Part shown: positions 51,799 through 60,596 of the stretch, piece by piece | Layout of the letters: every line of letters begins with the position of its first letter | Numbering within the stretch: position 1 is the stretch's first letter | NCBI RefSeq assembly: GCF_024204665.1 | Contig: NZ_CP100355.1 | Location: 558,001 to 622,000 of the forward strand | DNA length: 64,000 nt | Source of the DNA: Natronosalvus rutilus | Lineage (GTDB): Archaea > Halobacteriota > Halobacteria > Halobacteriales > Natrialbaceae | Reading direction: 5' to 3' | Notes under the pieces: model-generated | What the model was told of the DNA's origin: nothing | Databases searched by the model: none | What the model saw: the letters and a program-made list of their open reading frames with translations, nothing else | Position numbers and translations under genes: made by a program

Positions 51799-52554
51799 TC
51801 AGAGAAACCGCGGAATCGACCCCGCTATCTCCAGTCGCTCGCAGTAGTGAGCGAGCGGGTCGCCCGCGGGCGTCGGCACGTCCGCCGCATCGAACAGGTC
51901 GTTCTCGCGAATCGTCACCTCCGCCGGGGCGAGCGACCAGGGTTCGTGCGCGATCTCGGCGACGAGCGTTCGGTCGCCTCGGGGGACGAGCACCCGTCGG
52001 CGTTCGGCGAGCCAGTGGGTGAGCGAATCGGGCTGCGCTCGAGTCGGAGGCGCGATCGGTCGGTACTCCGCGTCGAATCGTGCGGGAGCTCCGCTCGCGT
52101 CGTCGCGCTCGCTCGAGAACGCGACCTGGCCATCGATGCCGTCGACGTGCTGGCGGGCGTCGAAGCAGGGGACGTCGAGACCCCTGCGAGCAAGGAAGGC
52201 CAGCCACGGCCCGTCGATGTCGATGCTAAAGAAGTACAGTCCGGAGACGTCCCGGTAGCGAACGTACGTCCGGAGGTTGAGTTCGGGGCGCGTGACACGC
52301 ATCGCGCTCGGCGTGTCTCGAACCCCCGCTCGAGCGAGGACGAACGGGACGATTGAGAGCCAGGCCCGATCCTCGAAGGTCTCGAGGTCGAACCGATCGG
52401 GAACGTGTGGTCGGAGGCGATCCGGGTCGACGGGCCAGTGGAGGAAGGCTCCGTCGCGCCACACCATCGAGAAGGGGTGTGGCAGCCACGGGAAGGACGT
52501 TGGTTCCGTCTCAGCAGTCGTCGAGTTGGGGTGAAGGATTCGCTGTTCGGTCAT
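51799..52554 (-). CDS. DUF2071 (YqjF-like) protein
   Basis: 251 residues. WLPHPFSMVWRDGAFLHWPV and PHVPDRFDLETFEDRAWLSI are the DUF2071 opening, followed by PELNLRTYVRYRDVSGLYFF and SIDIDGPWLAFLAR. The end HEPWSLAPAEVTIRENDLF contains conserved aromatic and charged residues. The family adopts an acetoacetate-decarboxylase-like fold with unknown activity. There is no signal or membrane span. It stands alone, with a tandem repeat and palindrome upstream at 52730-52809. Confidence 0.87.
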   Translation of the reverse strand: MTEQRILHPNSTTAETEPTSFPWLPHPFSMVWRDGAFLHWPVDPDRLRPHVPDRFDLETFEDRAWLSIVPFVLARAGVRDTPSAMRVTRPELNLRTYVRYRDVSGLYFFSIDIDGPWLAFLARRGLDVPCFDARQHVDGIDGQVAFSSERDDASGAPARFDAEYRPIAPPTRAQPDSLTHWLAERRRVLVPRGDRTLVAEIAHEPWSLAPAEVTIRENDLFDAADVPTPAGDPLAHYCERLEIAGSIPRFL

Positions 52555-52874
52555 AGGCGATGTGGGGAAGCGGCCTCTCGTTCGAGGAACGGTCGATCGG
52601 GCAACCGGAGCGGGACGGGTCGGAGCGCTTTCGTCGGCGGCGAGGGGTCGGTCACGGCGGCGTTAATCATACGTGTCCCTACGGTACCTGCGGGGATAAA
52701 TCGCTCAGGAATCAACTAGTTTCGGTGAACGTATCGAAGTACGATACGAATTTGATCGAGAGACCGAATTGGGAACGAGTGCGTAGAGTCCGAATCGGGA
52801 ACGAGTGCGCTGGGTCGCGGCCTCGAGCGGGTGAATTCGGATCGACAATGTGAACCGGTCGCCCGTAGAACGGC
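52555..52874. other. Intergenic region with palindrome and tandem repeat
   Basis: No gene is seen in these 320 bases. CGTATCG AAGTA CGATACG at 52730-52748 is a perfect 7-bp palindrome. Two near-identical units, AGACCGAATTGGGAACGAGT and AGTCCGAATCGGGAACGAGT, each ending GCG, lie at 52761-52783 and 52787-52809, 26 bases apart. They follow the end of the LeuRS gene and precede the DUF2071 gene, both on the minus strand. Confidence 0.5.
52730..52748. promoter_or_regulatory. 7-bp palindrome CGTATCG/CGATACG
   Basis: The perfect inverted repeat with a 5-base spacer is about 180 bases upstream of DUF2071 and 130 bases after the LeuRS stop. It could be an operator or a transcript end signal. No regulator is identified. 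Confidence 0.4.
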
Positions 52875-55832
52875 CTACTCGAGGTAGATCGCCGGGCGGA
52901 GCGGTCGGGCCTGGCTCGCTTTACCGGCGGGATCGATCGGATCGCCGTCCTCGGCGTCGATTACGACGTCGGCGTCGAACTCGCTCTCGAAGAAATCCGC
53001 TGACGCCTCGTAGACGGGCCGCTCGTCGATCCCGGCGAGCGTCTCGAGTGCAGCGTCATCGCGTTCGCGGACGAACGAGATGAGGTCAGCCACGAGGTCG
53101 TTGACGGCGTCTCCTCGCTCCCGATGGGCAGGATTTTGCATAACCTGGCCCATCACGGCTCCCTGGTCCGGGCCGGTTTCCACGACAGTGTCGAACACCT
53201 CGCGCTTCCAGTCGGCCGCGACGTAGACGCGGATCGTCTCGGGATCGGTGTCGGTCACGTCGACGATGTCGCGAACGTCCTCGAGCAGCGCCTTTACCAG
53301 CCGTTCCTCGGCGATCACGCTCGAGTCCTCGAGCGCGGGTACCGGCTCGGGCCAGGGCACGTCTTCGGCTGGTTCGCCCGTCAGTCGCTCGTGGAGTTCG
53401 TTCGACGCGAACGGGATGACGGGTGCGAGCAGGCGCAGTCGCGTCTCGAGGGCGGTGCGCAGGGTCCACCGCGCGCCCGCGCGGTCGAGGTCCGTTCGGC
53501 GGCGGTACCACTTCAGGTGCTCCTCGAAGCGGTAGAAGGCACTCTGGCTGGCTTTCCGGGTCTCGAAGCGGTCCATCGCGTCGGTGACCTCACGAACCGT
53601 CTCCTGGAGGTGGGCGAGGAGCCAGCGGTCGATCCGCTCAAGGTCCCGTTCGCCCGCGGGTCCGTCGATTAGGTCCATGGCACGGTTCCAGAAGCGCTCG
53701 AGTTGGTCGCGCGTCGCGGCGACGGCCTCGGCCCGCCAGTCGTAGTCCTGCCACGGTTCGGCGCTGTTGAGCAGGAAGAAGCGTACGGTGTCGGCCCCGT
53801 AGCGGTCGATGGCTTCTCCAGGGAGGACGACGTGCCCTCGCGAGGAACTCATCGACTCGCCCTCGAGCAGGCCCATGCCCATGACGGTGATTCCCCGGGG
53901 CCACTTCGCCTGCTCGAACAGTTCGGCGTGGTGGGAGAGGAAGAACGCCAGGTGATTCGAGATCAGGTCGTTGCCCGAGCACCGATAGTCGACCGGATAC
54001 CAGTACTCGAACTCCTCGCGAAGTTCCAGGGCGTGCTCGTCCGGCTCGTCGACGGACTCCGGACCCAGCAAGAGCGCGTCGAAGAACTCCCTCGTCAGGT
54101 CCTCGACTGGGACGTCTCGGATTCGGTGGGCGATGGTGTAGTAGGCTGTGTAGATGGTCGAGTCCGACAGCGGTTCGATGACGAACGCATCGTCCCACGG
54201 CAGTCTCGTCCCGAGTCCGTAGTTACGGATGCAGGGCCACTCCTCGAGCCACTCGATCGTGTGGTCGTACTGCTCACGGGTGTTCTCGGGGATCGCGTCC
54301 AGGTTCGCGACGGCCCGGTGGGCTTTCTCGCGCCAGGCCGCGTCGTTGTACCGCAGGAACCAGGTGTCCTGTTCGGCGACCTCGACGCGTCCTCCGCAGC
54401 GACAGACGACCGTCTCGGCGAAGTCGTACATCGCGTCGGCGACGCCCTGCTCTCGATAGTGATCCCGGATGTCGTCGCGGACGTCCTCGATTACCGCACC
54501 GGCGAACTCCTCGTATTCCTCGTTCAGTTCGCCCCGGTGGAACTCGCGGGTGTACAGCTCCTCGGTCGCCGTCTCGAGGGCGGGGTCACTCGTGGACTCG
54601 ATGCCGTACTCGGCGACAGCGTCCGCGGCGGGGAACTCGCCGTAGCCCTCGACGGTCAGGACGGCCCGCGGTTCGATGACCCGAACCTCTTCGGGGTCGA
54701 TTCCGTACTCGATCAGGTCGTCGGTGCGGGCTTTCGCCGTCTCGAGCGCGACCCAGTCGTCGGGCGAGTGGGCGGGGACAGACATGACGACGCCGGTGGC
54801 GCTGTCGGTGTCGACGAAATCGGCCGGGAGGACGACGATCTCCTCGTCGGTGACGGGATTCCGGATGCGGGTTCCGGCGATCTCGGCTCCCAAAACGGTC
54901 TCGAGCACCTCGACCTCGCGGGCCTGCAATGCGAGTTTCTCGGTCGCCTCGAAGGAGACGACCCACTCCTCACCGTCCACGGTCGCGCGAGCGTAGGTCG
55001 CGTCGGGGTCGACGAAGGCGTTCGTGACCCCGCGGACGGTCTCGGGGCGCAAGGTCGCCATCGGGTAAACAGTACGTTCGCTCTCCGGTTTCGGTTCACG
55101 GTCCTCGTCGCCCGCTCCGCTCGAGTCGTCACTCGTGGCGCGGAACGTGATCAGCGAGTACTCCTGGAACTCAGCGTCCTCGCCCTCGTAGATGTCGTGG
55201 GTCGTGACCGGCTGTTCCTCGTTCGTACAGTAGTTCACCGGGTGCAGCCCTTTCTCGAGGAGGCCGCGCTCGAGCAAGGTCTCGTACTGCCAGGCGATGA
55301 ACTTCGAGTAGCGCTCGTCTTCGGTGGTGAACTCGCGGCGCCAGTCGATCGACAGCCCGAGGCGGCGCATTCCCGCCTCGTAGTGGTTCTCGACGAAGTA
55401 CCGGGCGAACCCCATCGGCGTCTCGAGCTCCCGGAGGTCGGACTCGGGCACCCCGAAGGCGTTCTGCAGGCTGTCGAGCTGGTGGGCGTCGCCGCGCTTC
55501 AGGCGCTCGACGGCCCCGACGATCGGCGTGCCGGTGACGTGCCACGCGATGGGAAACAGCACGTTGTCGCCCCGCTGACGACGATAACGGGCGTACACGT
55601 CGGGGACGGTGTACGTGCGCGCGTGCCCGATGTGCATGCCGCCGTTCGGATACGGGTAGGGGACGGTCACGAACGTCGCGTCCTCAGGGTCACGGCCGTC
55701 GGGGTCGGCCTCGTACCGACCCGACCCCGCCCAGCGCTTGCGCCATCGGGCCTCGAGTGCCTGTGGCTCGTAACCGTCACTCGCCTCCAAAGTAGTGTCT
55801 CGAGAATCCGCCCCTCGAGCGTCCCGATTCAC
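52875..55832 (-). CDS. leuS: Leucyl-tRNA synthetase, archaeal type
   Basis: 985 residues from GTG 55832. The catalytic start VPYPYPNGGMHIGHARTYTV has HIGH at 67-70, and FPIAWHVTGTPIVGAVERLK is the archaeal/eukaryal LeuRS pattern. An editing domain with YPMATLRPETVRGVTNAFVD follows (about 250-400). At the KMSKS site (about residues 657-663) the sequence is ESMSSSRGH, so both lysines of the consensus are lost. CRCGGRVEVAEQDTWFLRYN carries zinc-binding Cys. The C-terminal anticodon and specificity domains extend to the end. It is the second LeuRS gene at this locus. With an altered KMSKS it may be less active or specialised; that is inference. Confidence 0.9.
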   Translation of the reverse strand: MNRDARGADSRDTTLEASDGYEPQALEARWRKRWAGSGRYEADPDGRDPEDATFVTVPYPYPNGGMHIGHARTYTVPDVYARYRRQRGDNVLFPIAWHVTGTPIVGAVERLKRGDAHQLDSLQNAFGVPESDLRELETPMGFARYFVENHYEAGMRRLGLSIDWRREFTTEDERYSKFIAWQYETLLERGLLEKGLHPVNYCTNEEQPVTTHDIYEGEDAEFQEYSLITFRATSDDSSGAGDEDREPKPESERTVYPMATLRPETVRGVTNAFVDPDATYARATVDGEEWVVSFEATEKLALQAREVEVLETVLGAEIAGTRIRNPVTDEEIVVLPADFVDTDSATGVVMSVPAHSPDDWVALETAKARTDDLIEYGIDPEEVRVIEPRAVLTVEGYGEFPAADAVAEYGIESTSDPALETATEELYTREFHRGELNEEYEEFAGAVIEDVRDDIRDHYREQGVADAMYDFAETVVCRCGGRVEVAEQDTWFLRYNDAAWREKAHRAVANLDAIPENTREQYDHTIEWLEEWPCIRNYGLGTRLPWDDAFVIEPLSDSTIYTAYYTIAHRIRDVPVEDLTREFFDALLLGPESVDEPDEHALELREEFEYWYPVDYRCSGNDLISNHLAFFLSHHAELFEQAKWPRGITVMGMGLLEGESMSSSRGHVVLPGEAIDRYGADTVRFFLLNSAEPWQDYDWRAEAVAATRDQLERFWNRAMDLIDGPAGERDLERIDRWLLAHLQETVREVTDAMDRFETRKASQSAFYRFEEHLKWYRRRTDLDRAGARWTLRTALETRLRLLAPVIPFASNELHERLTGEPAEDVPWPEPVPALEDSSVIAEERLVKALLEDVRDIVDVTDTDPETIRVYVAADWKREVFDTVVETGPDQGAVMGQVMQNPAHRERGDAVNDLVADLISFVRERDDAALETLAGIDERPVYEASADFFESEFDADVVIDAEDGDPIDPAGKASQARPLRPAIYLE

Positions 55833-56027
55833 ACCGATCCCTCGATAACCGGCCCGTCGATGGCCCGGGAGGAGGTCGCGTTCGGTGGTCGGATTCGAGT
55901 TCGCTGGGCGTCGAAGTCGTCGTCGAGCCGTCGTCTCATGCTCGATCCTACTCGCGAGAACGATAAAGTACTGGCGTGGTGACAGGCCGTACCTGTTATC
56001 AATTCCAGTAGTTCAGAACCTCGAGTG

Positions 56028-58685
56028 CTACTCCTCGATCTCGATCGCTGGTCGGCCCGGCTCCGCGTTCGAGAGCACCGAATCGTCGGCGTCTTCGGCC
56101 CGAACCACACTGACTGGCGCGTCGAACTCCCGTTCGATCAGCCAGGCAGCCGACTCGAGGGTCGCGTGCTCCTCGTCCGGGTCGAGCGTCGTCGAGAGCG
56201 CCTCCCGTTCTATTTGCAGGTCCTGCCCGTAACTGGCCGCGGCGTCACCCTGCTCGCGAATGTGCGATTCCTGCATGAGTTCGCCGATCAGGTTGTCCGC
56301 GTCGCTCTGGATGGCGATCTCGAGGGCGTCGTACTTCCAGTCGGGGGCGACGACGACGTCGATCTCCTGCGGGTCGTCGATGCCGGCCACGTCGATAATC
56401 TGGCGGACGTCCTCGCGGGTGTTCTCGACGAGTTTGCGGCGCTTCTGGACGTGATCGCGGTCGACCGTCGCGGTCGGCCAGTCGGCCTCGACGGCGAAGC
56501 CATCGCCCTCGAGTTGGTCGTAGAGATCCTCCGCGAGGTGTGGGGCGACCGGCGCCAGTAGCCGAACGACGGCCGACAGCCCGCGCTCGTAGGTCTCGGC
56601 GTGGGGTTCGGCGTAGTCGGCGTACTGGCGGAGCGTTCGGACCAGGTCCTGGGTCTCGCGAAGCGCGCGGTTGAACGTCAGGTCGTCGTACTTCTCGGTG
56701 GCGATGGCGAGCGTCGCGTCGATTTCGCTCGCGACGTAGCTCGCGACGGCGTCGTCTGCGCCCGCGGGCGCGTCCGCGACGTAGTCCTCGACCATCCCCC
56801 GCAATCGCGTGAGGAACGCGTAGGTCGACCGGACGCCCTCCTCGCTCCAGTCGAAATCGCGCTCGGGCTGGGCGGCCTGCATCATGAACAGCCGGGCGGT
56901 GTCGGCGCCGTACTCCTCGACGATTCGCTGGGGCGAGACCACGTTCCCCTTCGACTTGGACATCTTCTCACCCTCGAGCTGGACCATCCCCTGGGCGAGC
57001 AGGTTCGTGAACGGCTCGCGGTGCTCAAGGCCCTCGTGGTCGGAGAGGACCTTCGTGAAGAACCGCGAGTAGAGCAGGTGCATCACGGCGTGCTCGATGC
57101 CGCCGACGTACTGGTCGACCGGCATCCAGTCATTGGCCCGCTCCAGGTCGAAGGGAGCGTCCCCGAGGTCGGGCGAGACGTACCGCAGGAAGTACCACGA
57201 GGAGTCGACGAAGGTGTCCATCGTGTCGGTTTCGCGTCGTGCGGAACCGCTGCAGTCCGGACAGGTCGTCTCCTTCCACTCCTCGGCGGCGTCCAGCGGG
57301 TTCCCGGTGGTGTTGATGAACTCCGGCAACTCGACGGGTAGGTCCTCCTCGGGAACCATCACGGGACCGCACTCCTCGCAGTGAACGACCGGAATCGGCG
57401 TCCCCCAGTAGCGCTGCCTCGAGATGCCCCAGTCTCTGAGCTGGTACTGGGTGGCGTGCTCGGCGCTCTCGATGTCCGCCGTCAAGCGTTCGCGAGCCGT
57501 CTCGCTGTCGAGGCCGGAGTAGGTTCCAGAATTGACGAGAACGCCGTCGTCGGTGTAAGCCGCCTCCTGGACGTCCGGCGCGTCGGGGACCGTCTCGCCG
57601 TCCCAGTTCTCCGGTTCGGGAGCGACGACGGGGACGATGTCTTCGCCCATCTTCGTCGCGAACGCGTGGTCGCGCTCGTCGTGGCCTGGGACGGCCATCA
57701 GCGCACCGGTCCCGACGTCCGAGAGGACGAAGTCGGCGACGTAGACCGGAATTTCCTCGTCCGTGGCGGGATTCGTCGCGGACAGATCGGTAGCGACGCC
57801 GTTCGGTTCGTCGCCCTCGGGGTCGGCCTCGTGTTCGACGAAGTGGCGGACCTCCTCGTCCTCCTCGGCCAGTTCCTGGCTGATCGGGTGGTCCGGAGCG
57901 AGCGCGAAGAAGGTCGCGCCGAAGAGCGTGTCGACGCGGGTCGTGAACGCCCGGACGTCCTCGTGGCCTTCGATTTCGAAATCGAGTTCGGTCCCGTGCT
58001 GGCGACCGATCCAGTTGCGCTGCATCTGGCGGACCGAGTTCGGCCACCCCTCGAGGTCGTCGATGGCCTCGAGCAACTCGTCGGCGTACTCCGTAATTCG
58101 GAGGAACCACTGCTCGAGTTCGCGGGTCTCGACGGGGGTGTCACACCGCCAGCAGAGTTCGGCCTCGCCCTCGACCTGCTCGTCGGCCAGGACGGTCTCG
58201 CAGTGGGGGCACCAGTTGACCTCGGCGTCGCGGCGCTCGACCAGTCCTTCCTCGTGGAAGCGGGTGAATAGCCACTGGTTCCAGCGGTAGTACTCGGGGG
58301 TGCAGGTGGTGATCTCGCGGTCCCAGTCGTAGCCGAATCCCATCGATTCCATCTGCCCGCGCATGGTGTCGATGCAGTCGAACGTCCAGTCGCGCGGGTT
58401 GGTGTCGCGTTCCTTGGCCGCGTTCTCGGCGGGGAGGCCGAAGGCGTCCCACCCCATCGGGTGGAGCACGTCGTCGCCGCGCATCCGTCGGTAGCGGGCG
58501 TAGGCGTCGGTGATCGTGTAGTTTCGAACGTGACCCATGTGCAGTTTGCCCGAGGGGTACGGGTACATCCCCAGGACGTACGTCGGATCCTGGACGTCGT
58601 CGGGCGTTCGGTACACGTTCGCGTCGTCCCACGCCTCCTGCCAGCGTCGTTCGACCGTCGCGTGGTCGTATCCCGAGTCGCTCAT
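56028..58685 (-). CDS. leuS: Leucyl-tRNA synthetase, bacterial type
   Basis: 885 residues from ATG 58685 (MSDSGYDHATVERRWQEAWD). MYPYPSGKLHMGHVRNYTIT has HMGH at 49-52, GWDAFGLPAENAAKER is the bacterial-type signature, and the zinc site CPHC and CWRC sits at about 180-200. The editing domain has TTRVDTLFGATFFALAPDH. QLEGEKMSKSKGNVVSPQRI gives an intact KMSKS near residue 573. The C-terminus IEREFDAPVSVVRAEDADD is typical. This is the usual haloarchaeal LeuRS and probably supplies Leu-tRNA for translation. It is transcribed upstream of the archaeal-type copy, 195 bp apart. Confidence 0.94.
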   Translation of the reverse strand: MSDSGYDHATVERRWQEAWDDANVYRTPDDVQDPTYVLGMYPYPSGKLHMGHVRNYTITDAYARYRRMRGDDVLHPMGWDAFGLPAENAAKERDTNPRDWTFDCIDTMRGQMESMGFGYDWDREITTCTPEYYRWNQWLFTRFHEEGLVERRDAEVNWCPHCETVLADEQVEGEAELCWRCDTPVETRELEQWFLRITEYADELLEAIDDLEGWPNSVRQMQRNWIGRQHGTELDFEIEGHEDVRAFTTRVDTLFGATFFALAPDHPISQELAEEDEEVRHFVEHEADPEGDEPNGVATDLSATNPATDEEIPVYVADFVLSDVGTGALMAVPGHDERDHAFATKMGEDIVPVVAPEPENWDGETVPDAPDVQEAAYTDDGVLVNSGTYSGLDSETARERLTADIESAEHATQYQLRDWGISRQRYWGTPIPVVHCEECGPVMVPEEDLPVELPEFINTTGNPLDAAEEWKETTCPDCSGSARRETDTMDTFVDSSWYFLRYVSPDLGDAPFDLERANDWMPVDQYVGGIEHAVMHLLYSRFFTKVLSDHEGLEHREPFTNLLAQGMVQLEGEKMSKSKGNVVSPQRIVEEYGADTARLFMMQAAQPERDFDWSEEGVRSTYAFLTRLRGMVEDYVADAPAGADDAVASYVASEIDATLAIATEKYDDLTFNRALRETQDLVRTLRQYADYAEPHAETYERGLSAVVRLLAPVAPHLAEDLYDQLEGDGFAVEADWPTATVDRDHVQKRRKLVENTREDVRQIIDVAGIDDPQEIDVVVAPDWKYDALEIAIQSDADNLIGELMQESHIREQGDAAASYGQDLQIEREALSTTLDPDEEHATLESAAWLIEREFDAPVSVVRAEDADDSVLSNAEPGRPAIEIEE

Positions 58686-58917
58686 TTGCTTATATACGTG
58701 TGGCGGAGGCGAGGTTCTATACCTTTCCATTGGCGGGCAAACGGACGAATCCTGCTCGTCTCGAGACGGGTGCTCAAATTGACTGTTTCGTTCCGGTTCG
58801 GGTTCGAACCAGCTCGAGGGGACGAAGTGGGACCGTTCTCGAGAATGAAACCGCTATACGGCGACAGGAAGACGGGAACAAGATGGAACGAGCAAAACCC
58901 GATGCAACCGTCGCGGA

Positions 58918-58925
58918 TTTATATA
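58918..58925 (+). promoter_or_regulatory. TATA box of the small membrane protein gene
   Basis: TTTATATA lies about 30 bases before the ATG at 58953 and too close to the ATG at 58935, which supports the later start for a leaderless mRNA. Confidence 0.6.
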
Positions 58926-58952
58926 CGTTCGCCGATGGAATCACGGACCACA

Positions 58953-59300
58953 ATGGCACCACTCATCGGCGCACTGGTTGCGTTCATCGTCGCACTGCTG
59001 GTCGGCGGCCTGGCGATCTACCTCGCCGCGGGCGTCGTCGTCGACGCTCACAGTTACGAGCACGCAATCGTGACGGCCATCGTCGGCGCCATCGGTTGGG
59101 CGCTCACCTCGTGGATCCCGCTCCTGGGGCCAATCATCGCCCTGATCGTCTGGATCGGCGTGATCAACTGGCGCTACCCCGGCGGCTGGGTGACCGCCGC
59201 AGCCATCGGCGTGATCGCCTGGCTGTCGGCGCTGGTGATTCTGTTTGTGCTCAACGCGATTCTGGGTCTCGGCGTCGGCGCGTTCGGCGTGCCGATCTGA
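58953..59300 (+). CDS. Small multi-span membrane protein
   Basis: 115 residues with four hydrophobic spans: APLIGALVAFIVALLVGGLA, IYLAAGVVVDAHSYEHAIVT, VGAIGWALTSWIPLLGPIIA and ALVILFVLNAILGLGVGAF. SYEHAIVTAIVGAIGWALTS is a recognisable conserved segment with His between spans. The start ATG 58953 is chosen over 58935 from the TATA position. Similar proteins are common in Halobacteria, with no known function. Confidence 0.7.
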   Translation: MAPLIGALVAFIVALLVGGLAIYLAAGVVVDAHSYEHAIVTAIVGAIGWALTSWIPLLGPIIALIVWIGVINWRYPGGWVTAAAIGVIAWLSALVILFVLNAILGLGVGAFGVPI

Positions 59301-59445
59301 GCCGTCCGGAGCGATTTCCCGTCCCCTCGTCGAAACGCGTCGTCCGCTCGAGTGTCACCCAACCCGGCCAAGCGCGTCGTTCGACCCGACCAAACGTGTC
59401 GTTTGATCCGAACGTTTTTCTCGAGTACCGAGAAAACAGACGTCC

Positions 59446-59907
59446 ATGCAACGCCGGCTCGTTCTCGGCGGAATTCTCGCCTGTCTCTCGCTCGGACCCG
59501 GCTGCCTCTCGAGTGCCGACGAGGCCGAGAACGAGCCGGCGACGGTTGAGGATCCGCCCGAGTGGCTTCGAGAGCGTGGCCGCTGTGAAGACGAGTGGGC
59601 GTGGGGAGCGCTAGAACTCTCGAGAACGGACACCGAGTCGAGGTACGGTACCGCTACCGTCGCGTACGAGTTCCTCACCGAGGAATCGAAGCAACTCGTC
59701 CGCTTCGCGATCCACAACGACGGGGCCGAAGCGTGCACCCAGACCGGTGGATCCGCCTTTCAGACCCTTCTGAGCGACGTTCGCGATCTCGCGTATCGGC
59801 CCTACCAGGAGGAACACGGTAAACGCCCTCGAGTGTTCGCCATTCGTACGAGCGAAGCGGCCTTCCGGATCGAACGGCTGGAGGCGTTTGATGCAGTCCT
59901 CGTCTGA
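59446..59907 (+). CDS. Lipoprotein, hypothetical
   Basis: 153 residues. MQRRLVLGGILACLSLGPGC is a signal with twin Arg (3-4) and a lipobox Cys20, so the protein is probably a Tat or Sec lipoprotein. The mature part is acidic, with a central WAWGALELSRTDTESRYGTA and the end RVFAIRTSEAAFRIERLEAF. No catalytic signature is evident. It is convergent with Hsp20. Confidence 0.7.
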   Translation: MQRRLVLGGILACLSLGPGCLSSADEAENEPATVEDPPEWLRERGRCEDEWAWGALELSRTDTESRYGTATVAYEFLTEESKQLVRFAIHNDGAEACTQTGGSAFQTLLSDVRDLAYRPYQEEHGKRPRVFAIRTSEAAFRIERLEAFDAVLV

Positions 59908-60091
59908 ATCGGTGGCCGGACCCCGGTCGCCGGATCCTCTCTGGATTTGCGGTCGATACGCCCGTGTCGATCCTCGCCACGTCAATATTCCTCCGTCGGT
60001 ACTCGCGAATCGCCAGCACCCCGCTCGAGAGAGGCCGACGGCTCGAGAACGTATTTTTGGATGAAAACGCTTCGAGAACGCCTCGAGTTCG

Positions 60092-60511
60092 CTAGTCGAT
60101 GTCGATTCGCTTCGAGTCGTCGCTCTGCTCGAGTTTCGGCAGCGTCACGGTGAGGACGCCGTTGTTGTAGTTGGCCGTTATCGACTCCTCGTCGACCGGT
60201 TCGGGGAGGTGGAGCCGTCGACTGACCGACTGACGTGATCGCTCCCGGCGGAGGTATCGGTCGTGCTCGTCGGTGCGGTCGGTCTCCTGTTCGGCCTCGA
60301 GCCGGAGCGTCCCCTCGACGAGAGTCAACTCGATGTCCTCGGTCTCGAAGCCAGGGAGGTCGGCCGTCACGACGTATTCGTCGCGGTGGTCGGCCACGTC
60401 GACGGCGACCGAACCCGGAAACGAGAGGCCGTTACCGCCGACGCCCGTTTCGAACTGCTTGCTGACTCGGTCGAGCATCTCCTCGAGGTCGTCGAACGGA
60501 TTGCGTCGCAT
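60092..60511 (-). CDS. Hsp20/alpha-crystallin small heat-shock protein
   Basis: 139 residues from ATG 60511 (MRRNPFDDLEEMLDRVSKQF). The alpha-crystallin domain has VAVDVADHRDEYVVTADLPG, FETEDIELTLVEGTLRLEAE and SVSRRLHLPEPVDEESITAN, closing with NNGVLTVTLPKLEQ, the conserved terminal strand. It forms oligomers that hold unfolded proteins. An upstream frame of 27 codons is not included because it lacks family match. Confidence 0.92.
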   Translation of the reverse strand: MRRNPFDDLEEMLDRVSKQFETGVGGNGLSFPGSVAVDVADHRDEYVVTADLPGFETEDIELTLVEGTLRLEAEQETDRTDEHDRYLRRERSRQSVSRRLHLPEPVDEESITANYNNGVLTVTLPKLEQSDDSKRIDID

Positions 60512-60596
60512 GCGAGTCGATAAGCGCTCGAGGAGGATAAATTGTGCCCCGGCGAGGACGACAGAACTGGTAGGTCCGAGCGGGTCTCGCATACAC

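Noticed and set aside
53703-55982. A 759-codon plus-strand frame over the archaeal-type LeuRS
   Set aside because: It is a shadow of the synthetase, which has HIGH and editing motifs on the minus strand.
58690-58698. TATATAAG as a promoter for the bacterial-type LeuRS gene
   Set aside because: It lies only about 6-14 bases before the ATG at 58685, too close for a TATA box driving that start.
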